Under the pieces are notes generated by a model. The model was not told the origin of the DNA. It did no database searches and saw only the letters and a list, made by a program, of their open reading frames with translations. The position numbers and the translations under genes were made by a program. Shown in pieces: positions 28,795 through 37,927 of a stretch of 64,000 nt of DNA (positions within the stretch are counted from its first letter, which is position 1; every line of letters begins with the position of its first letter). This stretch comes from Agrobacterium tumefaciens. GTDB taxonomy: Bacteria > Pseudomonadota > Alphaproteobacteria > Rhizobiales > Rhizobiaceae. The DNA is taken from the NCBI GenBank assembly GCA_025559845.1, contig CP048469.1:2767001-2831000 (forward strand), given 5' to 3'.

Positions 28795-31011
28795 TCAAAG
28801 GAAACTTTGCGGATCGATATCGAGCTGGACATGAATGCTGCCGCGCTCCTTCGGACCATTCGTCAGCAAGGTGCGCAAGAAAGATTGCATGTCGGAGTTA
28901 CGACGGCCATGCACCAATAGTCGGAAACGGTATCGTCCACGGATCAGCGCCAACGGTGCTTCTGCTGGACCGAGAAGCATAATGCCTGTCGCTTGTGGTG
29001 CGGCGGCGCGCAGTCCACGCGCATGCGTTTCGGCCTCCGCGCGACTATCGGCCGATATGATGACGGAGGCCAGACGCCCGAATGGCGGCAACATCGCCTT
29101 TTCCCTCTCGACGATCTCGCGTTCGTAAAATGCCGAGGCATCCCCGGAAACAATCGCCTGCATCACCGGATGCTGCGGTTGATAGGTCTGCAGGAGGCCA
29201 TGACTCTTCAAACCGGTTCGGCCGGCTCGGCCTGTCACCTGAGAAAGCAACTGGAACGTCCGCTCCGCAGCACGGGGATCTCCGTTGGCAAGTCCGAGAT
29301 CGGCGTCAACGATACCCACGAGCGTCATCAGCGGGAAGTTATGCCCCTTGGCGACAAGCTGGGTTCCAATGACGATATCCGCTTCGCCCTTGACGATCGC
29401 CTCCAGCTCCAGCCGCAACCTCTTGACGCCCATAAGGTCGGAGGACAGGACAATGGTGCGGGCCTCGGGAAAATGTTTCTCCACCTCCTCGGCAATGCGC
29501 TCCACGCCCGGGCCGCAAGCGACCAGATGATCGAAGGTCCCACATTCAGGGCAATGGTCGGGTGTTGGTTCGTTATGGCCGCATTGGTGGCACTGTAACT
29601 GATTGCGAAAGCGGTGCTCGACGAGCCAGCTTGAGCATTGCGGGCACTGGAAGCGGTGCCCGCAGACACGACAAAGCGTCAGCGGAGCATATCCGCGCCT
29701 GTTCAGGAAAAGCAGAGCCTGCTCACCCTTTTCAATGGTTTTGCCAATTCCGCGCAACAGAACCGGCGAAAGGAAACCACCCCTTTCTGGAGGATGCCTG
29801 CGCATATCCACAAGGTGCAGATCCGGCATGGCGGCATCGCCGAAACGGGTATGCAAATGGATTGTGTTGTAACGGCCCGAACTCCCGTTGACCTGGCTTT
29901 CCACCGACGGCGTGGCGGATACCAGAACCACAGGAAAATCGGCGATCCGCGCCCGGACAACGGCCATGTCACGCGCATTGTAAAAAACCCGATCCTCCTG
30001 CTTGTAAGCCGGGTCGTGCTCCTCATCGACAATGATGAGACCGAGATTGTCAAACGGCAGAAATAACGCCGACCGTGCACCCGCAACAACCTTCACTTCA
30101 CCGGTGACAGCCTGCCGCCAGACCTTTTCACGCATGCGGGGCGAAAGATCAGAATGCCATTCCGCCGGTCGTGAACCGAAGCGATCGTGAAAACGATCCA
30201 GAAACGCCGCCGTCAGGGCGATTTCCGGCAGGAGAATAAGAACCTGCTTGCCTTGCCTCAGCGTCTCGGCAACCGCCTCGAAATAGACCTCCGTCTTGCC
30301 GGAGCCCGTCACGCCATCGATCAGCGAGACGGCAAACGCGCCCTTTTTGACGTCTTCTAGAATTTCGGACGCAGCTTGCTTCTGCGGGCCTTCCAGACGC
30401 GGCTCGACATAGTCTGGGTCAGGTTCGGCCACAACAGGAGGAGCCGGCAAAAAGATCGTTTCAAACACCCCCTGCTTGACGAGACCATCCACAACACTGG
30501 TGGACACGCCAGCAGCGTGTGCGAGACCGCTTTTCGTCCAGCCATGTCCTTCCGCCGCCAACTCCATGACCCGCTCACGCGCCGGCGTCAGTCGTTCCGG
30601 TCGACCTTCAGTCAGACGCAATCCTTCGATCATCGGCTCCGGATCAAACGCGGCCGGAGCACGAAGTGCCATGCGCGCAACGAGACCGGGCGGTGAAAGC
30701 GTATAGGCGGAAACCCAATCGATAAAGCGACGCATCTCCGGCTTCAGGGCGGGGCAATCGAATGTCTTGGTAATCGGACGCAGCTTTTTTGGGTCAACCT
30801 TGCTGGCATCACCATCATCCCACACGACACCAATGACCTGTCTCGGACCAAGCGGCACCTGCACGACGGAGCCGGGCTCCACCACCATATCCTCCGGTAC
30901 GGAGTAGCTATAGGGACCTGGCGCAGGCATCGGCACCAAAACAGGCACTGAACGCACCAGCGACGGCGGATCGAACAATGCGCCAAACAGATCGGACGAA
31001 TCTTTTGCCAT
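28795..31011 (-). CDS. priA: Primosomal protein N' (PriA helicase)
   Basis: Replication-restart 3'-5' DNA helicase of 738 residues from MAKDSSDLFG. The N-terminal DNA-binding domain includes PVLVPMPAPGPYSYSVPED and VQVPLGPRQVIGVVWD. The Walker A motif is DGVTGSGKTEVYFEAV and the DExH box is LIIVDEEHDPAYKQED. The zinc module carries paired cysteines (LCRVCGHRFQCPQCSSW, then QCHQCGHNEPTPDHCPECG). Helicase motifs V/VI are in DIVIGTQLVAKGHNFP and QVTGRAGR. An in-frame start 75 nt upstream exists but adds an atypical leader. Confidence 0.96.
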   Translation of the reverse strand: MAKDSSDLFGALFDPPSLVRSVPVLVPMPAPGPYSYSVPEDMVVEPGSVVQVPLGPRQVIGVVWDDGDASKVDPKKLRPITKTFDCPALKPEMRRFIDWVSAYTLSPPGLVARMALRAPAAFDPEPMIEGLRLTEGRPERLTPARERVMELAAEGHGWTKSGLAHAAGVSTSVVDGLVKQGVFETIFLPAPPVVAEPDPDYVEPRLEGPQKQAASEILEDVKKGAFAVSLIDGVTGSGKTEVYFEAVAETLRQGKQVLILLPEIALTAAFLDRFHDRFGSRPAEWHSDLSPRMREKVWRQAVTGEVKVVAGARSALFLPFDNLGLIIVDEEHDPAYKQEDRVFYNARDMAVVRARIADFPVVLVSATPSVESQVNGSSGRYNTIHLHTRFGDAAMPDLHLVDMRRHPPERGGFLSPVLLRGIGKTIEKGEQALLFLNRRGYAPLTLCRVCGHRFQCPQCSSWLVEHRFRNQLQCHQCGHNEPTPDHCPECGTFDHLVACGPGVERIAEEVEKHFPEARTIVLSSDLMGVKRLRLELEAIVKGEADIVIGTQLVAKGHNFPLMTLVGIVDADLGLANGDPRAAERTFQLLSQVTGRAGRTGLKSHGLLQTYQPQHPVMQAIVSGDASAFYEREIVEREKAMLPPFGRLASVIISADSRAEAETHARGLRAAAPQATGIMLLGPAEAPLALIRGRYRFRLLVHGRRNSDMQSFLRTLLTNGPKERGSIHVQLDIDPQSFL

Positions 31012-31132
31012 GATGTGGCGACCATGCCCCGGTCGAGTGAAAAAGGAAACCGCCCGGATGTAATAGGCGTGAGCCGCGAAGTCCACGCCTTAACCAAATG
31101 CTGACCATAAACGGCTAGATTGGGTCACGGAA

Positions 31133-32080
31133 ATGGAGATCGCCGTGAACGAAATTCTCACCTTCGCCGACACCACCTTGCTAAAGGAGCGCGAGATCTG
31201 GTTGGCCGCCATCGCCGGCGAACGGCGTCTGTCGGACAACACGGTCGAGGCCTATGAGCGCGATACCCGCCAGTTTTTGATATTCATGACGGGCTATGTC
31301 GGCAGACCGACGCGGGTCGCCGATATTGCCGATCTTCGTCCTGCAGATCTTCGCGGTTTCCTGGCAAGCCGTCGAAAGGAAGGTGCCGGCGCCCGCTCTC
31401 TCGGCCGCCATCTTGCGGGATTGCGATCCTTCCTTCGGCATCTGCAAAAAAAGGGCCTGGTGAATGCGGCTGGCGCGACCGCCATGCGCGCGCCTAAACA
31501 GCCCAAATCCCTGCCCAAACCACTGACTGATCGACAGGCGCTTAAAATCACCACCGCGCAAGCGCAGCTGTCGGACGAACCGTGGATTGCCGCGCGCAAC
31601 GCAGCCGTGCTGGCGTTGCTATATGGCTGCGGGCTTCGCATCTCTGAGGCTCTCGACCTGACGCCCGACGATCTCACGACGCAAGCGCGTAGCCTGCGCA
31701 TAACCGGCAAAGGCAACAAGACACGTATCGTCCCGCTTCTCCCGATCGTACTTGAGGCCGTTGAAAGCTACAAAAAGCTCTGCCCTCATCATCTCCCAGC
31801 CAATGAGCCGCTTTTCCTTGGCGCCCGTGGCGGCAAATTGCAGCCTGCCATTATCCAGCGGGAAATGCAGAAACTCAGGGCAGCGTTCGGGCTGCCGGAA
31901 AATGCCACCCCGCATGCACTGCGCCATTCCTTCGCCACCCATCTTTTGGGCGGTGGCGGCGATCTTCGCACAATTCAGGAGCTGCTGGGTCATGCCAGCC
32001 TGTCGACCACGCAAGTCTATACCGGCGTCGACACGGCGAGACTGCTGGAGATCTACGATAGCGCTCACCCGCGCGCCTGA
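31133..32080 (+). CDS. xerC: Tyrosine recombinase XerC
   Basis: Site-specific recombinase that resolves chromosome dimers at dif with XerD (315 residues). The N-terminal SAM-like core-binding domain spans about residues 20-115. All catalytic residues are present: Arg169 (GCGLRISEAL), Lys193 (TGKGNKTRIV), His261 and Arg264 (HALRHSFATH), His287 (LLGHASLS) and Tyr296 (TTQVYTGVD). No integration signs surround it, and position next to priA agrees with a housekeeping Xer protein rather than a phage integrase. Confidence 0.92.
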   Translation: MEIAVNEILTFADTTLLKEREIWLAAIAGERRLSDNTVEAYERDTRQFLIFMTGYVGRPTRVADIADLRPADLRGFLASRRKEGAGARSLGRHLAGLRSFLRHLQKKGLVNAAGATAMRAPKQPKSLPKPLTDRQALKITTAQAQLSDEPWIAARNAAVLALLYGCGLRISEALDLTPDDLTTQARSLRITGKGNKTRIVPLLPIVLEAVESYKKLCPHHLPANEPLFLGARGGKLQPAIIQREMQKLRAAFGLPENATPHALRHSFATHLLGGGGDLRTIQELLGHASLSTTQVYTGVDTARLLEIYDSAHPRA

Positions 32081-32160
32081 ATTAAGACATGCTTAACCAT
32101 AAGCATTAACCAGGCATCCAAGCCGCCGGTCTATAAGCGATCCAGAACCGGATAACGCCC

Positions 32161-33255
32161 ATGCATAGTCTGAACAAACCCCAAAACCTGACACTGGCCC
32201 TCATGGGAAAAGCGGGAGATGCCGTCCTCTGGCTGCTCGCCTTGCTGCATGTGACTGCCCTTGCAATCCTTCTGATGACCCTGCTTTCACTTGGTGAAGC
32301 GGCGGCGGCCCCACAGGAAACAAGCTGTGGCGGCGCCGATATTCTTGTCGCCATGCAGAAGAACGATCCGCAACGATACCAGGCGATCGAGCAGGAAGCC
32401 GCGGCCATTCCGAACGGCAAAGGCACGTTCTGGCGGATTGAAAAGTCAGGGGCTGAGCCATCCTACCTTCTGGGGACGATGCATGTGACCGACCCACGGG
32501 TTCTGGACATGCCAAACGGCGCGAAAGAAGCTTTTGAAAAAGCTGGCGCTGTGATCGTCGAGTCTGACGAAATCGTCGACGAGCAGAAAGTCGCGGTGTC
32601 GCTGCTGAGCAAACCCGAACTCACCATGTTTCTGGATGGCAAGTCCATCACCGACATCCTTTCCCCTGAAAATGCTGCCCGGCTTGAGAAGGGACTGAAA
32701 GACCGCGGCATTCCGCTGAATGCCGTTTCGCGCATGAAACCATGGATGCTGTCGGGCTTCGTTGCCCTTCCTGCCTGCGAGTTTACGCGCAAGGCTGCTG
32801 GCGCTTCCTTCCTGGACAAGAAGCTGGCCGAGGATGCTCTGAAGAATGGCAAACGCCTTATTGGCCTCGAAACGATGGTCGAGCAACTGACGGCAATGTC
32901 GGAACTTCCCATGGAGTTTCACCTGCAGTCGCTGATCGAGACGCTGGAACTGGGTGACCGGATGGACGACGTCATGGCAACCATGACAGATCTCTACGTC
33001 AGTGGCGACATTGGCATGACAATGCCGATGCTCAAAAGCCTCGACACGAAGACCGCAGGAACAAGTGAGCAGGGATACGCCGCCTTCGAACAGCGGATCA
33101 TCACCGACCGCAATCACGTCATGGCAGAGCGCGCAGCCCCCGAACTTGAAAAGGGCAATGTTTTCATGGCTGTTGGAGCGCTGCACCTTCCCGGTTCAGA
33201 AGGCGTAATCGAACTGCTGCGTGCCCAGGGCTTCAAGGTCACGCGCGTCGAGTAG
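32161..33255 (+). CDS. TraB/GumN family protein
   Basis: A 364-residue membrane-anchored or secreted protein with a TraB/GumN (TIKI-like) domain. The N-terminal hydrophobic stretch (about 20-45, WLLALLHVTALAILLMTLLS) is followed by AAAAPQET. The domain opens with FWRIEKSGAEPSYLLGTMH, the GxxH motif that heads this family. The C-terminal matching motif is KGNVFMAVGALHLPGSEGV. The superfamily includes metalloproteases, but the function of bacterial members is uncertain. The 3' end overlaps the convergent DUF2867 gene by 17 nt. Confidence 0.88.
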   Translation: MHSLNKPQNLTLALMGKAGDAVLWLLALLHVTALAILLMTLLSLGEAAAAPQETSCGGADILVAMQKNDPQRYQAIEQEAAAIPNGKGTFWRIEKSGAEPSYLLGTMHVTDPRVLDMPNGAKEAFEKAGAVIVESDEIVDEQKVAVSLLSKPELTMFLDGKSITDILSPENAARLEKGLKDRGIPLNAVSRMKPWMLSGFVALPACEFTRKAAGASFLDKKLAEDALKNGKRLIGLETMVEQLTAMSELPMEFHLQSLIETLELGDRMDDVMATMTDLYVSGDIGMTMPMLKSLDTKTAGTSEQGYAAFEQRIITDRNHVMAERAAPELEKGNVFMAVGALHLPGSEGVIELLRAQGFKVTRVE

Positions 33256-33727
33256 ATTTGCCGTCTTCCCGAATGACAGGCCTGACATTCACACATATCG
33301 GCCGCATCGTCGCCGGTACGATGCGACGATGAAAAGGCCCAACCGCCAGTAAATAGAGGCGTCCCAACAGATTGTTACGCCGAACGAGCGTTGTTACATC
33401 GAGATACCTTCGATCCGCTCCTTCTCTGATGTCGACAACGATGCGGAAATTCAGGTGACGGTCATCGAAACCAAGGACGGTACGTTGCGGTGTCGATGAC
33501 ACAACAGGAAAACCACCTGCCGATGCACCAGCCACAAACGCGACCGTTTTCAAGCCCGCAATAGCGACGATCCGGTTTCGAAGCGACATCAAGCCGCTAA
33601 TCCAGCCTGGCGGATGTTCCAACAGCATCTGGCTGACTTGCAAGGAGTCGGCATCCGCCGAAATCAGCTCCCCACTGAAACGATCCCACCAGTCGGCTTT
33701 TGCAAGAATTGTCTCGACGTCACGCAT
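33239..33727 (-). CDS. DUF2867 domain protein
   Basis: A 162-residue soluble protein whose body matches what I know of the DUF2867 family. GLKTVAFVAGASAGGFPVV, TVLGFDDRHLNFRIVVDIR and VTTLVRRNNLLGRLYLLAVGPFHRRIVPA are the recognisable stretches. Function unknown. The ATG has AGGGG 8 nt upstream. Its last 17 nt overlap the end of the convergent TraB/GumN gene. Confidence 0.8.
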   Translation of the reverse strand: MRDVETILAKADWWDRFSGELISADADSLQVSQMLLEHPPGWISGLMSLRNRIVAIAGLKTVAFVAGASAGGFPVVSSTPQRTVLGFDDRHLNFRIVVDIREGADRRYLDVTTLVRRNNLLGRLYLLAVGPFHRRIVPATMRPICVNVRPVIREDGKSTRRA

Positions 33728-33849
33728 ATGAGCACCCCTCGATACGAGAGCGCCTACGCGGCCGAAAGTTTGTTTCTATTTTTCGGCTAGGCACTTCAGA
33801 GGGTAGATTTCACGTTAGGCAGTGCGGTGCCAAGGTGACAAACCGTCGC

Positions 33850-34350
33850 TTACCCATGTGTCATGCGCTTCACCACATCCGTCTTCCAATAGAACTGGTG
33901 GACGAAGGCTGCGGCAATATGCGCGACGATCAACACCCACATCAGCACCTTGAACGGACCGGAATGCAATTGCCCAGCCGCCTGCACTCCGAAGTAATAG
34001 GCAGCGATGCCGGACAGAGGCAGGATGAAAAACAGCGCATAGAAGGTGAAATGCGCGATGGACGCGGCAATCTGTAACAGGCGCGGCTCATTTTTCGGAT
34101 GCGGAGGAACACCCTGCAAGAAACGAAGACAGAGCCTGAGAAGTGCGAGCCCCAGAATGGCAAAGCCGACATAGGCGTGGATATTGGCGGAGGAGATCTG
34201 ATCGGACGTCAACGCCTCCCCTCGCCTCATCAGTCGGTAGGCATGCTCCATGCCATCCGGAAACAAAAGATTGAAGAAGATCAGGAGTGCCATCGCCCAA
34301 TGAAGGACGCGCTGTGGCCTGGAAAAGGAAACTTGACTGGAAGATGCCAT
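33850..34350 (-). CDS. Cytochrome b561 family protein
   Basis: Four-helix membrane b-type cytochrome (166 residues). Helix 1 carries RVLHWAMALLIFFNLLF, helix 2 NIHAYVGFAILGLALLRL, helix 3 ASIAHFTFYALFFILPLSG, and helix 4 HSGPFKVLMWVLIVAHIAAAFVHQFYW in two parts. His residues at the start of helix 1, in helix 2 and in helix 4 are the expected heme ligands. Such proteins carry electrons from quinol, often toward peroxide or superoxide detoxification. The ATG is chosen for AAAGG 7 nt upstream; the open frame begins 66 nt earlier. Confidence 0.9.
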   Translation of the reverse strand: MASSSQVSFSRPQRVLHWAMALLIFFNLLFPDGMEHAYRLMRRGEALTSDQISSANIHAYVGFAILGLALLRLCLRFLQGVPPHPKNEPRLLQIAASIAHFTFYALFFILPLSGIAAYYFGVQAAGQLHSGPFKVLMWVLIVAHIAAAFVHQFYWKTDVVKRMTHG

Positions 34351-34398
34351 TTTATTGCCTTTTATCAAAAGGTTAGACACGCTTTCAGTGCAAATATG

Positions 34399-34430
34399 AA
34401 AAACCCCGGCCTGCATGGCAAGCCGGGGTT
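34399..34430 (-). terminator. Terminator of the suc-lpd operon
   Basis: AACCCCGGC (34402-34410) pairs with GCCGGGGTT (34422-34430). On the minus strand the stem is followed by TTT, giving a T-run of five. It lies 30 nt after the lpd stop. Confidence 0.88.
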
Positions 34431-34460
34431 ATCCGAATGACTAAAATTTAATTCTGCCGA

Positions 34461-35867
34461 TTACATGTGGATCGGCTTGAAGAAGGTTGCGAGAGCCGCT
34501 TCCTTGACCGCTTCCGACATCGTCGGATGTGCGTGGCAGGTGCGGCCGAGATCTTCCGAAGAGCCACCGAATTCCATCAGAACAGCAATTTCGTGGATCA
34601 TTTCACCTGCGCCGAAGCCGACGATATGACCACCGAGAACGCGGTCGGTTTCCTTGTCGGCAAGGATCTTCACGAAGCCGTCCGTAACCTGCATAGCGCG
34701 GGCACGGCCATTGGCCGTGAACGGGAACTTGCCGACCTTGTAGGCAACGCCTGCAGCCTTCAGTTCCTCTTCGGTCTTACCAACGGAGGCGACTTCCGGC
34801 TGTGTATAGACGACGCCCGGAATGACGTCGTAATTGACGTGACCATGCTGGCCAGCGAGAATTTCCGCCAGCGCGACGCCTTCGTCTTCGGCCTTGTGTG
34901 CCAGCATCGGGCCTTTCACAACATCACCGATAGCGTAGATGCCGGGAACGTTGGTCTTGAAATGACCGTCGATTTCGACGCGACCGCGGCTATCAAGAGC
35001 AACACCCGCTTCCGCGAGGCCGAGACCTTCGGTGTAGGGCTTGCGGCCGGTGGAAATCAGTACCACATCGGCTTCCAGCGTTTCAGCCGCACCGCCCTTG
35101 ACCGGCTCGAACACCACTTTCGCGCCGCTCGCACCCTTCTCGACGGCCGTTACCTTGGCACCGAGCTTGAAGTCGATACCCTGCTTGGCAAACAGGCGCT
35201 GCGCCTGCTTGGAAACTTCACCATCCATGCCGCCGAGGATGTTGTCGAGATATTCAACGACCGTAACCTTGGCACCAAGACGACCCCAGACCGAACCCAG
35301 TTCGAGGCCGATGACACCGCCGCCAACGACGATCAGCTTTTCAGGAACCTTCGAGAGTGCAATTGCGCCGGTCGAGGAAACGATGACCTTCTCGTCGATT
35401 TCGACCTGAACGCCAGGAATGCCGGCAACATCGGAACCGGTCGCGATGACGATGTTTTTCGCTTCGATTTCCTGGGTCTCGCCCTTGTCGTTGGTGACGG
35501 AGACCTTGCCGGCGGAAACGACCTTGCCGGTGCCCTGGAAAGCGTCGATCTTGTTCTTCTTGAACAGGAACGAGACGCCATCGACGTTGGCTTTCACCAC
35601 GCCGTCCTTGTGCGCCATCATCTTGTCGAGGTTGAGCTTCGGTGCAGCGACTTCGATACCGAGCGAATCGACGCCATGAGCAACGTGCGCGAAGGTTTCG
35701 GAAGCGTGCAGAAGAGCCTTGGAGGGAATGCAGCCGACATTGAGGCAGGTACCGCCATAGGTCGCGCGCTTTTCAACAACAGCCACCTTCAGACCAAGCT
35801 GGGCTGCCTTGACCGCGCAGACATAACCGCCGGGGCCTGTACCGATTACAACTACATCGTATGCCAT
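34461..35867 (-). CDS. lpdA: Dihydrolipoyl dehydrogenase (E3)
   Basis: Reoxidises dihydrolipoamide on the E2 component with NAD (468 residues). The FAD loop [13 protein letters not shown] is at the N-terminus. The redox disulfide is Cys41/Cys46 in [13 protein letters not shown]. The NAD domain shows [15 protein letters not shown], and the second FAD motif is [22 protein letters not shown]. The catalytic base pair is His447/Glu452 in [10 protein letters not shown]. The ATG has AGGA 8 nt upstream. It ends the 2-oxoglutarate dehydrogenase operon, downstream of the LysE exporter gene. Confidence 0.97.
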   Translation of the reverse strand: MAYDVVVIGTGPGGYVCAVKAAQLGLKVAVVEKRATYGGTCLNVGCIPSKALLHASETFAHVAHGVDSLGIEVAAPKLNLDKMMAHKDGVVKANVDGVSFLFKKNKIDAFQGTGKVVSAGKVSVTNDKGETQEIEAKNIVIATGSDVAGIPGVQVEIDEKVIVSSTGAIALSKVPEKLIVVGGGVIGLELGSVWGRLGAKVTVVEYLDNILGGMDGEVSKQAQRLFAKQGIDFKLGAKVTAVEKGASGAKVVFEPVKGGAAETLEADVVLISTGRKPYTEGLGLAEAGVALDSRGRVEIDGHFKTNVPGIYAIGDVVKGPMLAHKAEDEGVALAEILAGQHGHVNYDVIPGVVYTQPEVASVGKTEEELKAAGVAYKVGKFPFTANGRARAMQVTDGFVKILADKETDRVLGGHIVGFGAGEMIHEIAVLMEFGGSSEDLGRTCHAHPTMSEAVKEAALATFFKPIHM

Positions 35868-35931
35868 ATTCGTGTTCCTGATTGATTGCGGACAGACAGT
35901 GTGCGCTGCCCAACTTCGTTTGACCTGAAAA

Positions 35932-36579
35932 TCAGGCCGCTTTTTCCGTTGCGAGTTTTATACCGAGAGCGATGAACACCACGCCGCTGGTACGATCGAT
36001 CCACTGGCTGGCGCGGGCAAATGCCGCGCGCATGCGCGGCGTGGTCATGAAGAGGCTGACGCCAACAAACCAGGCGATCAGGCAACTGGCCATCACCAAC
36101 CCATAGCCAAACTTGATGGCAACAGGGGTATGGGCATGAACCACCGTCGAGAAAATCGACAGAAAGAAGAAAACCGGCTTCGGGTTCAGCGCATTCGCGG
36201 CAAAGCCCAGCGTGAAGGCTTTCAAAGCCGTCTGCTCGCTTTTTCTGGCAGAGCCGCTGATCTCATCCTCTGCAGCAGGCATTTCGGTCTTGCCGGCCCG
36301 CAGCGCCTTGATCCCGATATAAATGAGATAGGCGACACCGAGCCACTTGACGATATTGAAGAGATAGATCGACTGGGAAATGATCAGACCAAGTCCGAGG
36401 ATCGTATAGGTGACATGGAACATCAGCGACGTTCCGACACCAAAGCTGGTGATGATTGCCTGCCGACGTCCATGCACCATCGCCTGACGCATGACCATCG
36501 CAAGGTCTGCACCGGGAGAAACGATGGCGAAGGAGAAAATGGCCATCAGGGACGCAAGTTCGATCAGATACTGATGCAC
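35932..36579 (-). CDS. LysE/RhtB family amino-acid exporter
   Basis: Six-helix inner-membrane exporter of 215 residues. The family pattern is visible: the N-terminal [20 protein letters not shown] with SPG, then [20 protein letters not shown], then [16 protein letters not shown], then [20 protein letters not shown] with N-P-K. The start codon is GTG with GGAG 8 nt upstream. It lies between sucB and lpdA on the same strand, with 65 and 64 nt gaps. Exported substrate unknown; homologues move basic or hydrophobic amino acids. Confidence 0.9.
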   Translation of the reverse strand: MHQYLIELASLMAIFSFAIVSPGADLAMVMRQAMVHGRRQAIITSFGVGTSLMFHVTYTILGLGLIISQSIYLFNIVKWLGVAYLIYIGIKALRAGKTEMPAAEDEISGSARKSEQTALKAFTLGFAANALNPKPVFFFLSIFSTVVHAHTPVAIKFGYGLVMASCLIAWFVGVSLFMTTPRMRAAFARASQWIDRTSGVVFIALGIKLATEKAA

Positions 36580-36644
36580 GGACTATTCTCCACCAACCAT
36601 GAAAACGGGGGCAACGTTACCGCAGCCCCCGCTCGGTGTGCTTC

Positions 36645-37871
36645 TTAGAGATCGAGAACCAGACGCTCCGGATCTTCCAGGCTTTCCTTGACGCGAACGA
36701 GGAAGGTTACGGCTTCCTTGCCGTCAACGATACGGTGATCGTAGGAGAGCGCAAGATACATCATCGGACGGATGACGACCTGACCGCCAATGGCGACCGG
36801 ACGCTCCTGGATCTTGTGCATGCCGAGGATGCCCGACTGCGGTGCATTGAGGATCGGCGAAGACATCAGCGAACCGTAGACACCACCGTTGGTGATGGTG
36901 AAGGTGCCGCCCTGCATGTCGGCCATACCAAGCGAGCCGTCACGTGCTGCCTTGGCGAGACGGCCGAGTTCCTTCTCAACGCCAGCGATGGAAAGCTGGT
37001 CGGCGTCACGGATAACCGGAACAACAAGACCCTTGTCCGTGCCGACAGCCATGCCAACGTGACAATAGTTCTTGTAGATGATGTCGGTGCCGTCGATTTC
37101 AGCGTTAACGGCTGGGAGTTCCTTCAGGGCGTGCGTGACAGCCTTGGTGAAGAAGCCCATGAAGCCGAGCTTTACGCCATGCTTCTTTTCGAACACGTCC
37201 TTGTAGCGGTTACGCAGATCCATCACCGCAGACATGTCCACCTCGTTGTAGGTGGTCAGCATTGCAGCCGTGTTCTGGGCGTCCTTGAGGCGCTTCGCGA
37301 TCGTCTGACGCAGACGCGTCATCTTCACGCGCTCTTCACGAACAGCATCCTGCTCGGCAGAAACCGGACGAGGAGCTGCCGGAACCGGTGCGGCGGCTGG
37401 TGCGGAAACGCCCTTGGCGACAGCGGCCAGAACGTCACCCTTGAGAACCTGGCCACGCTTGCCGGAACCATCAACCTGGTCAGCAGAGAGGTTGTTTTCA
37501 GCAAGCAGCTTGCCGGCAGCAGGTGCTGGCGGCATGGAGCTGGCAACAGGTGCAGCAGCGGCAGCAGCAGCCGGTGCAGGTGCGGCAGCCGGTGCGGGCG
37601 CAGCGGCAGGAGTTGCAGTCGCAGTGCCAGCAGCGCCTTCGGCGATCTGACCGAGCAGAGCGTCGAGACCGACGGTCTCACCGTTCTGGGCAACGATTTC
37701 CGTCAATACGCCGGAAACGGGCGACGGGACTTCAACGGTAACCTTGTCGGTTTCCAGCTCCACCAGAGGCTCATCGGCCTTTACGGTGTCGCCGATCTTC
37801 TTGAACCAGGTGCCGACGGTCGCTTCGCTAACGGATTCGCCGAGGGTTGGTACGCGGATTTCAGTGGCCAT
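36645..37871 (-). CDS. sucB: Dihydrolipoyllysine succinyltransferase (E2 of 2-oxoglutarate dehydrogenase)
   Basis: E2 core enzyme of 408 residues. The lipoyl domain has Lys43 in [12 protein letters not shown]. An Ala/Pro-rich flexible linker (about 80-115) follows, then the E1/E3-binding domain ([19 protein letters not shown]). The acyltransferase domain (about 180-408) ends with the catalytic His379 motif [10 protein letters not shown]. It transfers succinyl groups to CoA. It lies 56 nt downstream of sucA. Confidence 0.97.
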   Translation of the reverse strand: MATEIRVPTLGESVSEATVGTWFKKIGDTVKADEPLVELETDKVTVEVPSPVSGVLTEIVAQNGETVGLDALLGQIAEGAAGTATATPAAAPAPAAAPAPAAAAAAAPVASSMPPAPAAGKLLAENNLSADQVDGSGKRGQVLKGDVLAAVAKGVSAPAAAPVPAAPRPVSAEQDAVREERVKMTRLRQTIAKRLKDAQNTAAMLTTYNEVDMSAVMDLRNRYKDVFEKKHGVKLGFMGFFTKAVTHALKELPAVNAEIDGTDIIYKNYCHVGMAVGTDKGLVVPVIRDADQLSIAGVEKELGRLAKAARDGSLGMADMQGGTFTITNGGVYGSLMSSPILNAPQSGILGMHKIQERPVAIGGQVVIRPMMYLALSYDHRIVDGKEAVTFLVRVKESLEDPERLVLDL

Positions 37872-37927
37872 GATCTAGTTCCGTTATTCAGGTGTCTTTT
37901 TCAACGAGGGGCGATGCGGGAGAGTTT

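Noticed and set aside
31133..32080. Tyrosine recombinase as a sign of an integrated element
   Set aside because: It has XerC features, sits beside priA, and there is no attachment-site duplication, tRNA gene or composition shift.
37520..37630. Repetitive GCAGC/GGTGC sequence resembling a tandem repeat
   Set aside because: It encodes the Ala/Pro linker of SucB; a low-complexity hinge, not a mobile or CRISPR repeat.
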